A stretch of DNA of 64,000 nt from Sandaracinobacteroides saxicola. GTDB taxonomy: Bacteria; Pseudomonadota; Alphaproteobacteria; Sphingomonadales; Sphingomonadaceae. The position numbers and the translations under genes were made by a program. A model generated the notes under the pieces. The model worked only from the letters and a program-made list of their open reading frames with translations, had not been told where the DNA came from and did no database searches. The stretch is from contig NZ_CP059851.1 in NCBI RefSeq assembly GCF_014117445.1, positions 1,426,001-1,490,000 on the forward strand. Reading direction: 5' to 3'. Numbering within the stretch: position 1 is the stretch's first letter; every line of letters begins with the position of its first letter. Positions 8,255 to 17,316 of this stretch are shown one piece after another.

Positions 8255-10330
8255 GTGAGCACGGTCCATACCCGCACCTGCCATATCTGCGAGGCCAATT
8301 GCGGCATCCTGGTGGAGCTGGAGGGTGCCAAGGTGCTGAGCATCAAGGGCGATCCCGACGATGTGCTGAGCCGTGGCCATGTCTGCCCGAAGGCGACCGC
8401 GATCGCCGACCTGCAGGACGATCCCGACCGGTTGCGGACGCCGGTGAAGCGGATGGGCGACCGCTGGGTGCCGATCGAGTGGGAGACGGCCTATGCGGAA
8501 ATCGCTGCCCGCTATGCCGCGATCAAGACGGCGGGCGGGCAGGGCGCGCTCTACATCGGCAACCCGACGGCGCACAATTACAGCGTGGGGATGCAGTTCG
8601 GTGCGTTGAAGAAGGCGCTGGCAACCGACAATGTGTTCAGCGCCTCGACCGTGGACCAGATCCCGCATCAGCTGGTGCAGCTGTGGATCTATGGCCACAA
8701 CAGCCTGTTTCCGGTGGCGGACATCGATCGGACGCGGACGATGCTGATCATCGGCGGCAATCCGCTGGCCTCCAACGGCAGCGTGTGGACGGTGCCCGAC
8801 GTGAAGCGGCGGATCGAAGCGTTGCAGGCGCGTGGCGGCCGGCTGATCGTGGTCGACCCGCGGCGGACGGAGACGGCGAAGATCGCCGACGAGCATCATT
8901 TCGTGCGACCGGGGAGCGATGCGGCGCTGCTGGTGGGACTGCTGCTCGCGCTGGATGCGGCGGGCGCGGTGCGGCCGGGGCGGCTGCTGCCGATGCTTAA
9001 AGACTGGGATGCCGTGTGGGAGGCGCTGCGGCGGTTCGATCTGGCGGACTGCGCCGCTTTCTGCGGCATCAGTGAAACGGCGTTTCATGAGCTGGCGGCG
9101 GCGCTGGGAGATGGTCCATCCATCGTCTATGGCCGGATGGGGGTGAGCGTCGCCGCGTTCGGCACGCTGAACCATTGGCTGATAGCGATGCTGAACATCG
9201 CCACGGGCCATCTGGATGCCGAGGGCGGGATGATGTTCTCGACGCCGGGCGTGGATGTCGTGGCGCAGTCCGGGCGAGGAAGCCAGGGGCGGCGGCACAG
9301 CCGGGTGCGGGGGTTGCCCGATGTGATGGGCGAGTTTCCGGTGGTGACGATGGCTGAGGAGATTCTGACGCCCGGCGAGGGCCAGGTGCGGGCGCTGGTG
9401 ACGGTGGCAGGCAATCCGGTGCTGTCATGCCCCGATGGAGGAACGCTGGACAAGGCGCTGGAATCGCTGGAACTGATGGTGAGTGTGGACATGTATGTGA
9501 CGGCAACGACACGGCATGCGCACTATATCCTGCCACCCTGTGGCCCGCTGCAGAAGGACCATTATCCACTGTTCCTGGGGGCAATTGCCGTCAGGAATTT
9601 CGCCAAATATGCGCCGGCACTGCTGCCGATGGGGGCGGATCGCAGTGACTGGCAGATCGTGTCTGAACTGTCGCGCGCGCTGCTGTCGGCGCGCGGGCAG
9701 GCGGTGCCCAACATCATGCACCCGCGCGAGGCGCTGGATGCGATGCTGCGGCGGTCGAACTGGGGGCTGACGCTTGCACAGGTGGAGGCGGCGCCGCATG
9801 GCATCGACCTGGGGCCGCTCCAGGCCGGGCGGCTGCCGGCGCGGCTGGCGACGCCGGACAAGCTGATCCACTGTGCCCCGGAGGCCTGCATGGGTGATCT
9901 GGACCGGCTGACGGAGGCGATGGCGGCGCCGGTGCCCGAGGGCCTGACGCTGATCGGGCGGCGGCATGTGCGGCAGAACAACAGCTGGCTGCACAATTCG
10001 CGCCGGCTGCTGAAAGGGCCGGATCGCTGCACACTGATGATCCATCCCGATGACGCCGCGCCGAGGGGGATCGGGGATGGCGCGATGGTGACGGTGGCGA
10101 GCGAGGCCGGCGAGGTGACGGTGTCGGCGGAGGTGAGCGACGACGTCATGCCGGGTGTCGTCAGCCTGCCGCACGGATTCGGGCATGGGCGCGAGGGTGT
10201 GAAGCTGAGCGTGGCGCGGGAGAAGCCGGGGGTGAGCATCAACGACCTGACGCGGCGCGACCGGTTCGATCCGCTGTCGGGCAATGCGGCGCTGACGGGC
10301 ACGCCGGTGGCGGTGGCGCTGGCGGCCTGA
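8255..10330 (+). CDS. Molybdopterin (bis-MGD) oxidoreductase with 4Fe-4S cluster
   Basis: A 691-residue member of the DMSO-reductase/formate-dehydrogenase superfamily. The N-terminus has the cluster motif CHICEANCG followed by a fourth cysteine in GHVCPKA. Molybdopterin-binding segments such as LIIGGNPLASNGSVW and VVDPRRTETAKIADEHHFVRPGSDAALL follow, then a C-terminal dinucleotide-binding domain (RRHVRQNNSWLHNS ... GVVSLPHGFGHGREGV). In the region where formate dehydrogenases carry Sec or Cys, this protein reads NVFSASTVDQIPHQ, so neither is present. No Tat signal, so cytoplasmic. The GTG start at 8255 follows AGAGGGGAGA; the frame stays open far upstream, but that part is antisense to the synthetase. 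The substrate is unknown and no partner subunit lies next to it. Confidence 0.9.
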   Translation: MSTVHTRTCHICEANCGILVELEGAKVLSIKGDPDDVLSRGHVCPKATAIADLQDDPDRLRTPVKRMGDRWVPIEWETAYAEIAARYAAIKTAGGQGALYIGNPTAHNYSVGMQFGALKKALATDNVFSASTVDQIPHQLVQLWIYGHNSLFPVADIDRTRTMLIIGGNPLASNGSVWTVPDVKRRIEALQARGGRLIVVDPRRTETAKIADEHHFVRPGSDAALLVGLLLALDAAGAVRPGRLLPMLKDWDAVWEALRRFDLADCAAFCGISETAFHELAAALGDGPSIVYGRMGVSVAAFGTLNHWLIAMLNIATGHLDAEGGMMFSTPGVDVVAQSGRGSQGRRHSRVRGLPDVMGEFPVVTMAEEILTPGEGQVRALVTVAGNPVLSCPDGGTLDKALESLELMVSVDMYVTATTRHAHYILPPCGPLQKDHYPLFLGAIAVRNFAKYAPALLPMGADRSDWQIVSELSRALLSARGQAVPNIMHPREALDAMLRRSNWGLTLAQVEAAPHGIDLGPLQAGRLPARLATPDKLIHCAPEACMGDLDRLTEAMAAPVPEGLTLIGRRHVRQNNSWLHNSRRLLKGPDRCTLMIHPDDAAPRGIGDGAMVTVASEAGEVTVSAEVSDDVMPGVVSLPHGFGHGREGVKLSVAREKPGVSINDLTRRDRFDPLSGNAALTGTPVAVALAA

Positions 10331-10367
10331 CTTGCCGGTTTAGTTTGTGCACCTTAAACGCGGCGGC

Positions 10368-11249
10368 ATGACGAAGCCGACCTGCTTTCAGGACCTGATC
10401 CTGACATTGCACAACTATTGGAGCCGGCAGGGCTGCGTGATCCTGCAACCCTATGACCTGGAGATGGGGGCGGGGACCTTTCATCCGGCGACGACGTTGC
10501 GGGCGCTGGGGCCGGCATCGTGGAATGCCGCCTATGTGCAGCCGAGCCGGCGGCCGAGCGACGGGCGCTATGGCGAGAATCCGAACCGGTTGCAGCATTA
10601 CTACCAGTATCAGGTGATCCTGAAGCCGTCGCCGGACAACATCCTCGACCTGTATCTGGGGATGCTGGAGGCGATCGGGTTGGACCTGCTGGCGAACGAC
10701 ATCCGCTTTGTGGAGGATGATTGGGAGAGCCCGACGCTGGGCGCCTGGGGGCTGGGGTGGGAGGTGTGGTGCAACGGGATGGAGGTGACGCAATTCACCT
10801 ATTTCCAGCAGGTTGGCGGGCTGGATTGCGCGCCCGTGGCAGGGGAGATCACGCTGGGGCTGGAGCGGCTGGCGATGTATGTGTTCGGCGTGGACAATGT
10901 CTATGACCTGCCGTTCAACAACGCCGGGGTCAGTTATGGCGATGTGTTTCTGGAGCAGGAGAAGCAGTTCAGCGCCTATAATTTCGAGGCGGCGAATGTG
11001 GAGGCGTTGTTCGACGGGTTCGCCAAGGCGGCGGAGGAGTGCCGGGCGCTGGTGGGGCGGGGCCTGCCGTTGCCGGCCTATGACCAGGCGATCAAGGCGA
11101 GCCATTTGTTCAACCTGTTGAACGCACGCGGGGTGATCAGCGTGGCGGAGCGGCAGGCCTATATCGGGCGGGTGAGGGATTTGGTGAAAGCGGTGGCGCA
11201 TCTCTATGCAGCGGTGCCGGACACCTCCTCGATGGAGAGCGCGGCATGA
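10368..11249 (+). CDS. glyQ: Glycyl-tRNA synthetase alpha subunit
   Basis: Catalytic subunit of the alpha2beta2 bacterial glycyl-tRNA synthetase; it charges tRNA-Gly. The 293 residues agree with the family length. Highly conserved blocks include [74 protein letters not shown] and [16 protein letters not shown]. The ATG at 10368 gives the usual N-terminus; an in-frame GTG at 10347 is possible. The 3' end overlaps the glyS start by four bases (ATGA), indicating translational coupling of the two subunits. Confidence 0.97.
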   Translation: MTKPTCFQDLILTLHNYWSRQGCVILQPYDLEMGAGTFHPATTLRALGPASWNAAYVQPSRRPSDGRYGENPNRLQHYYQYQVILKPSPDNILDLYLGMLEAIGLDLLANDIRFVEDDWESPTLGAWGLGWEVWCNGMEVTQFTYFQQVGGLDCAPVAGEITLGLERLAMYVFGVDNVYDLPFNNAGVSYGDVFLEQEKQFSAYNFEAANVEALFDGFAKAAEECRALVGRGLPLPAYDQAIKASHLFNLLNARGVISVAERQAYIGRVRDLVKAVAHLYAAVPDTSSMESAA

Positions 11250-13801
11250 GCGACTTTCTGCTGGAGCTGTTTTCCGAGGAGATCCCGGCGCGGATGCAGG
11301 CCGATGCCTGTGCGCGGCTGAAGGCGGCGTTCGAGGCGTTGCTGGCCGACGCGGGGCTGGGTGCGGAGCGGGTGGAGGTGCATGCGACGCCGCGGCGGCT
11401 GGCGCTGCTGGCTTGGGGCCTGCCGGCGGGGAGCGCGGCGACGCGGGAGGAGAGACGGGGCCCGCGGGCGGATGCGCCGGAGCAGGCGATTGCCGGGTTT
11501 CTGAAATCGACGGGGCTGGCGCGGGAAGCGCTGGAGGTGCGCGACGATCCGAAGGGGCGGTTCCTGTATGCGGTGATCGGGAAGCCGGGGGCGGCGACCG
11601 GCGAGGTGTTGCGGGCGCGGTTGCCGGGGATGATCGAGGGGTTCGGCTGGCCGAAATCGATGCGCTGGGGGGCGGCGAGTGTATCGACGGCGTCTCCGCG
11701 CTGGGTTCGACCGTTGCGGGGAATAGTGGCGCTGCTGGACGGCGAGGTGGTGCCGTTCGCGGCGCATGGGGTGGCGAGCGGGCGGGAGACATTCGGACAT
11801 CGGTTCATGGGGTCTCGGGCGGCGATTTCTGTGGAGACGCCGGCGACATATCAGGCGCAGTTGCGAGCCGGGTTTGTGGTGCTGGACGCAGGCGAGCGGG
11901 CGGCGATCATTCGGGAGGGGGCGGCGCGGCTGGCAGCAAGCCAAGGGTTTGCGCTGGTGCCGGATGCCGGGTTGGAGGCGGAGAATGCCGGGTTGACGGA
12001 GTGGCCTGTGCCGCTGTTGGGGCGGTTCGATCCGGCGTTCCTGAGCGTGCCGCGCGAGGTCATTCAGCTGACAATGCGGACGAACCAGAAATATTTTGCT
12101 GTCTGCGATCTCCCCCTTGTCCACCCCACGAGCAAGCTCGTGGGGACCCCGGTTAAGGGGGGAGCGACTCGCGTAGCGAGCGGAGGGGGTGGTGCCATTG
12201 CGCGCAGTGGGGACACTCCCTCCGCCGCTGGCGATGCCAGCGAGTCGCTCCCCCTTGCAGGGGGAGAACTTGGGGCGGCGTTTATTTGTGTGGCGAATAT
12301 CGATGCGGCGGATGGGGGGGCGCGGATTGTTGCCGGGAATGAGCGGGTGTTGAGTGCTCGGCTGGCGGATGCGCGGTTCTTCTGGGAGCGGGATCTGGCG
12401 GTGCCGCTGGAGGATCTGGCGCCGAAGCTGGGGGAGATCGTGTTTCACGCCAAGCTGGGGAGCGTGGCGGACAAGGTGGAGCGGGTGGCGAAGCTGGCGC
12501 GCTGGCTGATTGAAAGTGGTGCGGTTCCGGTGGGTTCGGAAAGTGCGGGTGAGGCGTTGGCGGACTTCCCCACCCCCGGCCGCTCCCCTGAGCCGCAGGC
12601 GACCGAAGGTCAACGGGAGGGGAGAGGTTTGTTCGCGGATTTGGCGGAACGGGCGGCTCGGTTGGCGAAGTGCGACCTGGTGACGGGGACAGTGGGGGAG
12701 TTTCCCGAGGTGCAGGGGATCGTGGGCGGCTATCTGGCGGCGGCGCAGGGTGAGCATCCGGAAGTGGCGGGGGCCATTCGGGACCAGTATCGGCCGGCAG
12801 GACAGGGGGATGAAGTGCCGACGGCGCCGGTGAGTGTGGCGTTGGGGTTGGCAGATCGGCTGGATACGCTATCTTGTTTCTTTGTTGTTGATGAGCGTCC
12901 GACCGGATCAAAAGACCCATACGCCCTGCGCCGAGCAGCCATGGGAATCATCCATTTGATTATGACCAATCAACTACGCTTTGGTTTGGATAGCGTCTGG
13001 CCGCAATTTTTGCCTACTATAAATGAGCAGATGTATAATCGTGCTTGCAACATGTCTCCATTTATACCCATGTTTGAAACGGGCGAAGATGGAGAATTAA
13101 AGCAATGGCCAACAATAGGATTTGACCAAGATCGCAAAAAAATACACATCTCGTTTCAAGATGAACTATTCAATGTTGAACTTGATGAATTGGGTCAAAG
13201 ATTTGCCGATGCTTATTTAATGACAGTTTATCATGCTGAACAAGGGCAAAAACATTTGAAGGATTTTCTCGCTGATCGCATTAAAGTGCAGCAGAGAGAG
13301 CGTGGCACTCGCCATGACGTAATTGACGCGATTTCTGTTTCTGGCGATGATGATCTTGTTCGTCTGGTGGAAAAGGCAAACGCCTTACAGAGATTTCTGA
13401 AAAGCTCAGATGGTGCGGATCTCTTTGCGGGCTACCGCCGTGCCGCGAACATCCTTCGTATGGAAGAACAGAACGATGAACGGAGTTTCAGTGTCGATCT
13501 GGCGCCGTTTGCCGACCGCTACATTGGGGAGACGGAGAAAAATTTGGCGGCGCTGTTCCTGCCGGCGGAGGGGAGTGGGGCGGTGACGTTGTTCGAGGAG
13601 GCGGATGCGTTGCTGGCGCGGGAGGATTTTGAGGGGGCGATGGGGGTGCTCGCGCGGTTGCGGGGGCCGGTGGATGCGTTTTTCGAGACCGTGCGGGTGA
13701 ACGATCCCGACCCGAAGGTGCGGGAGGCGCGGCTGGCGTTGCTGGCGGCGGTGCGGGACCTGATGCACCGCGTGGCGGATTTCTCGAAGATCGAAGGGTA
13801 G
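11246..13801 (+). CDS. glyS: Glycyl-tRNA synthetase beta subunit, mosaic and oversized
   Basis: The beta subunit recognises tRNA-Gly. Conserved blocks are [22 protein letters not shown]...[67 protein letters not shown] and [22 protein letters not shown]. At 851 residues it is about 150 longer than usual (near 690-700). Three segments explain this. Residues about 288-344 and 440-462 are in-frame copies of the GC-rich hairpin repeat found between genes elsewhere here. Residues about 541-749 (bases 12868-13490) are AT-rich with completely different codon use, and include about 100 residues between two conserved blocks where E. coli GlyS has about 30. The frame stays open throughout, so the protein is probably made. 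The last 50 or so codons return to normal composition. Confidence 0.95.
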   Translation: MSDFLLELFSEEIPARMQADACARLKAAFEALLADAGLGAERVEVHATPRRLALLAWGLPAGSAATREERRGPRADAPEQAIAGFLKSTGLAREALEVRDDPKGRFLYAVIGKPGAATGEVLRARLPGMIEGFGWPKSMRWGAASVSTASPRWVRPLRGIVALLDGEVVPFAAHGVASGRETFGHRFMGSRAAISVETPATYQAQLRAGFVVLDAGERAAIIREGAARLAASQGFALVPDAGLEAENAGLTEWPVPLLGRFDPAFLSVPREVIQLTMRTNQKYFAVCDLPLVHPTSKLVGTPVKGGATRVASGGGGAIARSGDTPSAAGDASESLPLAGGELGAAFICVANIDAADGGARIVAGNERVLSARLADARFFWERDLAVPLEDLAPKLGEIVFHAKLGSVADKVERVAKLARWLIESGAVPVGSESAGEALADFPTPGRSPEPQATEGQREGRGLFADLAERAARLAKCDLVTGTVGEFPEVQGIVGGYLAAAQGEHPEVAGAIRDQYRPAGQGDEVPTAPVSVALGLADRLDTLSCFFVVDERPTGSKDPYALRRAAMGIIHLIMTNQLRFGLDSVWPQFLPTINEQMYNRACNMSPFIPMFETGEDGELKQWPTIGFDQDRKKIHISFQDELFNVELDELGQRFADAYLMTVYHAEQGQKHLKDFLADRIKVQQRERGTRHDVIDAISVSGDDDLVRLVEKANALQRFLKSSDGADLFAGYRRAANILRMEEQNDERSFSVDLAPFADRYIGETEKNLAALFLPAEGSGAVTLFEEADALLAREDFEGAMGVLARLRGPVDAFFETVRVNDPDPKVREARLALLAAVRDLMHRVADFSKIEG
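12108..12268. repeat. Hairpin repeat cluster in frame inside glyS (copy 1)
   Basis: The block starts CTCCCCCTTGTCC and contains a perfect stem CCCCACGAGC (12124-12133) / GCTCGTGGGG (12136-12145) with loop AA, the module GCGACTCGCGTAGCGAGC, and a closing CTCCCCCTTGCAGGGGGAG (about 12248-12267). The same modules recur between genes at 16.5, 30.9, 33.2, 34.3, 39.2 and 59.0 kb. It adds about 57 codons between the conserved GlyS blocks [10 protein letters not shown] and FICVANI without breaking the frame. Confidence 0.85.
12563..12628. repeat. Hairpin repeat in frame inside glyS (copy 2)
   Basis: The segment has outer arms CTTCCCCACCCC and GGGAGGGGAGAGG around GAGCCGCAGGCGACCGAAGG. The central module matches, on the opposite strand, the sequence at about 34511-34545 between the lipoprotein gene and degP. 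It adds about 22 residues ([20 protein letters not shown]) between the conserved GlyS blocks ARWLIESG and [14 protein letters not shown]. Confidence 0.75.
12868..13490 (+). other. AT-rich block with foreign codon use inside glyS
   Basis: Within glyS the composition changes abruptly from very GC-rich codons to A/T-ending codons (for example runs such as GATCGCAAAAAAATACAC and GATGCTTATTTAATGAC), then returns near 13490. The reading frame and conserved GlyS residues continue through it ([49 protein letters not shown]). This fits replacement of part of the gene by recombination with a low-GC homologue rather than insertion of an unrelated gene. Confidence 0.85.
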
Positions 13802-13853
13802 TGCTGCACCGCAGCATGGTTGATTTTGGCGGGGGGTGCCGTAAACGCCGCTT

Positions 13854-16511
13854 ATGATCATTCATCCTTTTGGGGGCGGTGTCGCGTCCGCGCATGGCCT
13901 GGGCAAGAATCACCTCGGCGGCAAGGGGGCGAACCTGCATGAGATGGCGGGGATCGGCCTGCCGGTGCCGCCGGGGTTCGTGATCCCGACGCCCGTGTGC
14001 GCGGATCATTATGCCGCCGGGGGAACACTGCCGCCGGCGCTGTTGCCGGAGATCGCGGCGGGAATCGGCCATATCGAGACGGCCGTTGCCAGCGGCGCGC
14101 GCTTCGGGGATGCGGATCATCCGCTGCTGGTGTCGGTGCGGTCGGGCGCGCGGGTGTCGATGCCGGGTATGATGGACACGGTGTTGAACCTGGGGCTGAA
14201 CGATGCGACCGTGCTGGGGCTGGCCGCGCGCTCGGGCGATGCGCGTTTTGCCTGGGACAGCTATCGGCGGTTTGTGCAGATGTATGGCGATGTGGTGCTG
14301 GGCATCGACCACTACCTGTTCGAGGACGCGCTGGAATATGCCAAGGAAGACAAGGGCGTAAGCCTGGATACCGAGCTGGACGCCGACGACCTGAAGGCGC
14401 TGGTCGCCGCCTATCTGGGGATTGTGGAGCGCGAGCAGGGGGCACCCTTTCCGCAGGATGTGACGGCGCAGCTGCATGGCGCGGTGGCGGCGGTGTTCGG
14501 ATCCTGGCGGAGCGAGCGGGCGGATGTCTATCGCCGGCTGAACGACATTCCGGAGGACTGGGGCACGGCCGTCACCGTCCAGGCGATGGTGTTCGGCAAC
14601 CGCGGCGAGACCAGCGCCACCGGCGTCGCGTTCACGCGCGATCCCTCGACCGGGGAGCGCGGTTATTATGGCGAATATCTGCTGAATGCGCAGGGAGAGG
14701 ATGTGGTGGCGGGCATCCGCACGCCGCAATATCTGACGCGCGCGGCGCGGGAGAAGGCGGGCGCGAAGGCGGCGAGCATGGAGGAGGCGCTGCCGGTCGT
14801 CTATGCCGAGCTGGCGGCGCTGTTCGACCTGCTGGAGCGCCATTACCGCGACATGCAGGACATCGAGTTCACCGTGGAGCAGGGCAAGCTGTTCGTGTTG
14901 CAGACGCGCAGCGGCAAGCGGACGGCGAAGGCGGCGCTGAAGATCGCCTGCGACATGGTAGAGGAAGGGCTGATTGACCAGCGAACCGCCATTTTACGGG
15001 TGGATCCGGCGATGCTCGACCAGATGCTGCACCCAACGCTGGACCCGGCGGCGAAGCGCGATGTGATCGTCCGCGGCCTGCCGGCCTCGCCCGGCGCGGC
15101 GAGCGGCGCCATCGTGCTGGACAGCGAGACCGCGGAGAAGCGCGCGGCGATGGGCGAGGATGTGATCCTGGTGCGGGTGGAGACCAGCCCGGAGGATATC
15201 GCCGGCATGCACGCGGCGCGCGGCATCCTGACGGCGCGCGGTGGCATGACCAGCCATGCGGCCGTGGTGGCGCGCGGGATGGGGCGGCCATGTGTGTCGG
15301 GCGCGGGCAATCTGGCGATCGACATGAATGCGCGCAGCGTGCGCTTTGGCGGCGTCGAGCTGGCGGAAGGGGCGGTCATCACGCTGGATGGCGCCAATGG
15401 CGAGGTAATGCGCGGCACCGTTGCAACGGTGCAACCGGAACTCACGGGTGATTTCGCCCGGCTGATGCTGTGGGCGGACGCGCACCGGACGATGGCGGTG
15501 CGCACCAATGCCGAGACGCCGGCCGACTGCGCGACGGCGCGGAGCTTTGGCGCCGAGGGCATCGGGCTGGCGCGAACGGAGCATATGTTCTTCTCGCCGG
15601 AACGAATCGTCAGCGTGCGGGAGATGATCCTGGCGGCTGACGAGGCCGGGCGGCGGGCCGCGCTGGCGAAGCTGCTGCCGGCGCAGCGGGAGGATTTCCG
15701 CGCGATCTTCGGCATCATGGCGGGGCTGCCGGTGACGGTGCGGCTGCTCGATCCGCCGCTGCACGAGTTCCTGCCGCAGCGGGAGGCGGATTTCGCCGAT
15801 GTCGCCGACGCGACCGGCGTGGGCGTGGATGTGCTGAAACGGCGCAATGCCGAGCTGCACGAGTTCAACCCGATGCTGGGGCATCGCGGCTGCCGGCTGG
15901 GGGTGACCTTTCCGGAAATCTACGAGATGCAGGCGCGGGCGATCTTCGAGGCGGCGGTGGCGGTGGCGCAGGAGGCCGGCGTGGCGCCGCTGCCGGAGGT
16001 GATGGTGCCGCTGGTGGGGACGCGGCGCGAGCTCACCCTGATGAAGGCGGTGATCGACGCGGCGGCGGAGGCGGTGTTCGCCGAGACCGGCGTGCGCGTG
16101 CCCTATCTGGTGGGGACGATGATCGAGCTGCCGCGCGCGGCGCTGCGCGCCGGGGAGATTGCCGAGGATGCGGAGTTTTTCAGTTTCGGCACCAATGACC
16201 TGACGCAGACGACGCTGGGGATCAGCCGGGACGACGCCAGCCGCTTCCTGGGGGTCTATGTCGACAAGGGCATCTATGCGCATGATCCGTTCGTGACGCT
16301 GGATGTCGATGGCGTGGGCGAGTTGGTGCGGATCGCGGCGGAGCGCGGGCGGGCGGCGCGGCCGGGGCTGAAGCTGGGTATCTGCGGCGAGCATGGCGGC
16401 GATCCGGCGAGCATCGCCTTCTGCCAGACGCTGGGGCTGGATTATGTCAGCTGCTCGCCGTGGCGGGTGCCGATTGCGCGGCTGGCGGCGGCGCAGGCGG
16501 CGTTGAGGTAA
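13854..16511 (+). CDS. ppdK: Pyruvate, phosphate dikinase
   Basis: Interconverts pyruvate, ATP and phosphate with phosphoenolpyruvate, AMP and pyrophosphate; in heterotrophs it serves gluconeogenesis or PEP/pyruvate balance. The 885 residues match the family. The N-terminal ATP-grasp domain begins with GLGKNHLGGKGANLHEMAGIG and includes VSVRSGARVSMPGMMDTVLN. The swivelling domain holds the phospho-carrier histidine H468 in RGGMTSHAAVVARGMG. The C-terminal PEP/pyruvate TIM barrel contains SFGTNDLTQTTLG and the catalytic C844 in GICGEHGGDP, and ends SPWRVPIARLAAAQAAL. It starts 52 bases after glyS and ends just before a hairpin repeat. Confidence 0.97.
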   Translation: MIIHPFGGGVASAHGLGKNHLGGKGANLHEMAGIGLPVPPGFVIPTPVCADHYAAGGTLPPALLPEIAAGIGHIETAVASGARFGDADHPLLVSVRSGARVSMPGMMDTVLNLGLNDATVLGLAARSGDARFAWDSYRRFVQMYGDVVLGIDHYLFEDALEYAKEDKGVSLDTELDADDLKALVAAYLGIVEREQGAPFPQDVTAQLHGAVAAVFGSWRSERADVYRRLNDIPEDWGTAVTVQAMVFGNRGETSATGVAFTRDPSTGERGYYGEYLLNAQGEDVVAGIRTPQYLTRAAREKAGAKAASMEEALPVVYAELAALFDLLERHYRDMQDIEFTVEQGKLFVLQTRSGKRTAKAALKIACDMVEEGLIDQRTAILRVDPAMLDQMLHPTLDPAAKRDVIVRGLPASPGAASGAIVLDSETAEKRAAMGEDVILVRVETSPEDIAGMHAARGILTARGGMTSHAAVVARGMGRPCVSGAGNLAIDMNARSVRFGGVELAEGAVITLDGANGEVMRGTVATVQPELTGDFARLMLWADAHRTMAVRTNAETPADCATARSFGAEGIGLARTEHMFFSPERIVSVREMILAADEAGRRAALAKLLPAQREDFRAIFGIMAGLPVTVRLLDPPLHEFLPQREADFADVADATGVGVDVLKRRNAELHEFNPMLGHRGCRLGVTFPEIYEMQARAIFEAAVAVAQEAGVAPLPEVMVPLVGTRRELTLMKAVIDAAAEAVFAETGVRVPYLVGTMIELPRAALRAGEIAEDAEFFSFGTNDLTQTTLGISRDDASRFLGVYVDKGIYAHDPFVTLDVDGVGELVRIAAERGRAARPGLKLGICGEHGGDPASIAFCQTLGLDYVSCSPWRVPIARLAAAQAALR

Positions 16512-16523
16512 AACGGCTGGTGC

Positions 16524-16713
16524 GGGAGGCCCCCTCCCGCTCGCTGGCGCGAGTCGCCTCCCCCACAAGTGGGGGAGGGGCTTCCTCCTGTTCGGTCGTT
16601 TGCAGCCGGCGCGCGCATCGGGCTCGCCTGCGGCTCGCACCCACCCCCGACCGCTGACGCTTCGCGTCGTCTTCGACTCCCCTTCTCCGCTTCGCGGGAG
16701 GGAGGGGAGGGTT
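16524..16713. repeat. Composite hairpin repeats between ppdK and the 16712 gene
   Basis: This 200-base convergent gap holds no gene. It contains GCTCGCTGGCGCGAGTCGCC, a perfect stem CCTCCCCCAC (16557-16566) / GTGGGGGAGG (16569-16578) with loop AA, the module CCGCTGACGCTTCGCGTCGT and a terminal GGGAGGGAGGGGAGGGTTA. The final TTA is the stop codon (TAA) of the minus-strand gene. It is probably a bidirectional transcript end. Confidence 0.85.
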
Positions 16714-17239
16714 AGGGGAGCGGGCCGAAGATGGCGGTGTATTCGGCGGTGCGGCCTTCGGTGAGGAGTTTGGCTTGTTCGACCAGGCGGTCGCGGGTGA
16801 GGCGGCCGGTGAAGGGGCCGAGGTTGCTGTCGAGTTCCGCGGCCGCGCTGTTGGACAGAGCGGCGAGCTGCTGGAGCGTGGTGATGCCCTGGTCGGCGAG
16901 GGTGGCGGCGAGTTTCGGGCCGAGGCCCTTGAGGCTGGTGAGCGGCGCGTCGGTGACAGGCGCGCTGACGGGGGGTGGCGCGGCGGTTTTCAGCGCGGAA
17001 AGTTCGGCTTGCAGGCGGGCGATGTCGCCGCGGGCGCGTTCCAGCGCCCGTTCGGCGTCGGCGCGGGCACGAACGGCGGCGTCGCGGTCGGCCTCCACTT
17101 TCGCGATGCCATGATCTGCCGCGCGGATGGGGGCGGGGGCGCCGCGTTTCGTGGCGCGGCCGAGCAGGAAGCCGACGAGGACGGCGACCAGCAGCAGGCC
17201 GGCGAGCATGAGCGAGACATTGTTTGCGAGGCTTTCCAT
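16712..17239 (-). CDS. Membrane-anchored coiled-coil protein with C-terminal helix-hairpin-helix
   Basis: A 175-residue protein of unknown function. Residues 6-28 (VSLMLAGLLLVAVLVGFLLG) form one transmembrane helix near the N-terminus. Residues 45-85 are a charged alanine/arginine coiled coil (EADRDAAVRARADAERALER). The C-terminal LTSLKGLGPKLAATLADQGI followed by TTLQQLAALS is a helix-hairpin-helix motif of the type seen in DNA-binding or ribosomal-protein-like domains. The start at 17239 places the membrane segment correctly; the frame is open 12 codons further. The stop codon lies in the adjacent repeat. The gene is divergent from the CoA-transferase gene. Confidence 0.8.
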   Translation of the reverse strand: MESLANNVSLMLAGLLLVAVLVGFLLGRATKRGAPAPIRAADHGIAKVEADRDAAVRARADAERALERARGDIARLQAELSALKTAAPPPVSAPVTDAPLTSLKGLGPKLAATLADQGITTLQQLAALSNSAAAELDSNLGPFTGRLTRDRLVEQAKLLTEGRTAEYTAIFGPLP

Positions 17240-17316
17240 GGGCGCGCTTGTCCGATGCGGCACGGGCCCGGTCAAGAGGGGTGGAGCGGTTGCGTCCGCG
17301 CTGCTAGGGGCCGGAC

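Noticed and set aside
9000-9120. Possible selenocysteine codon or selenoprotein in the molybdopterin enzyme
   Set aside because: The reading frame has no in-frame TGA and no Sec/Cys in the expected ligand region, which lies near residue 130 and reads SASTVDQ.
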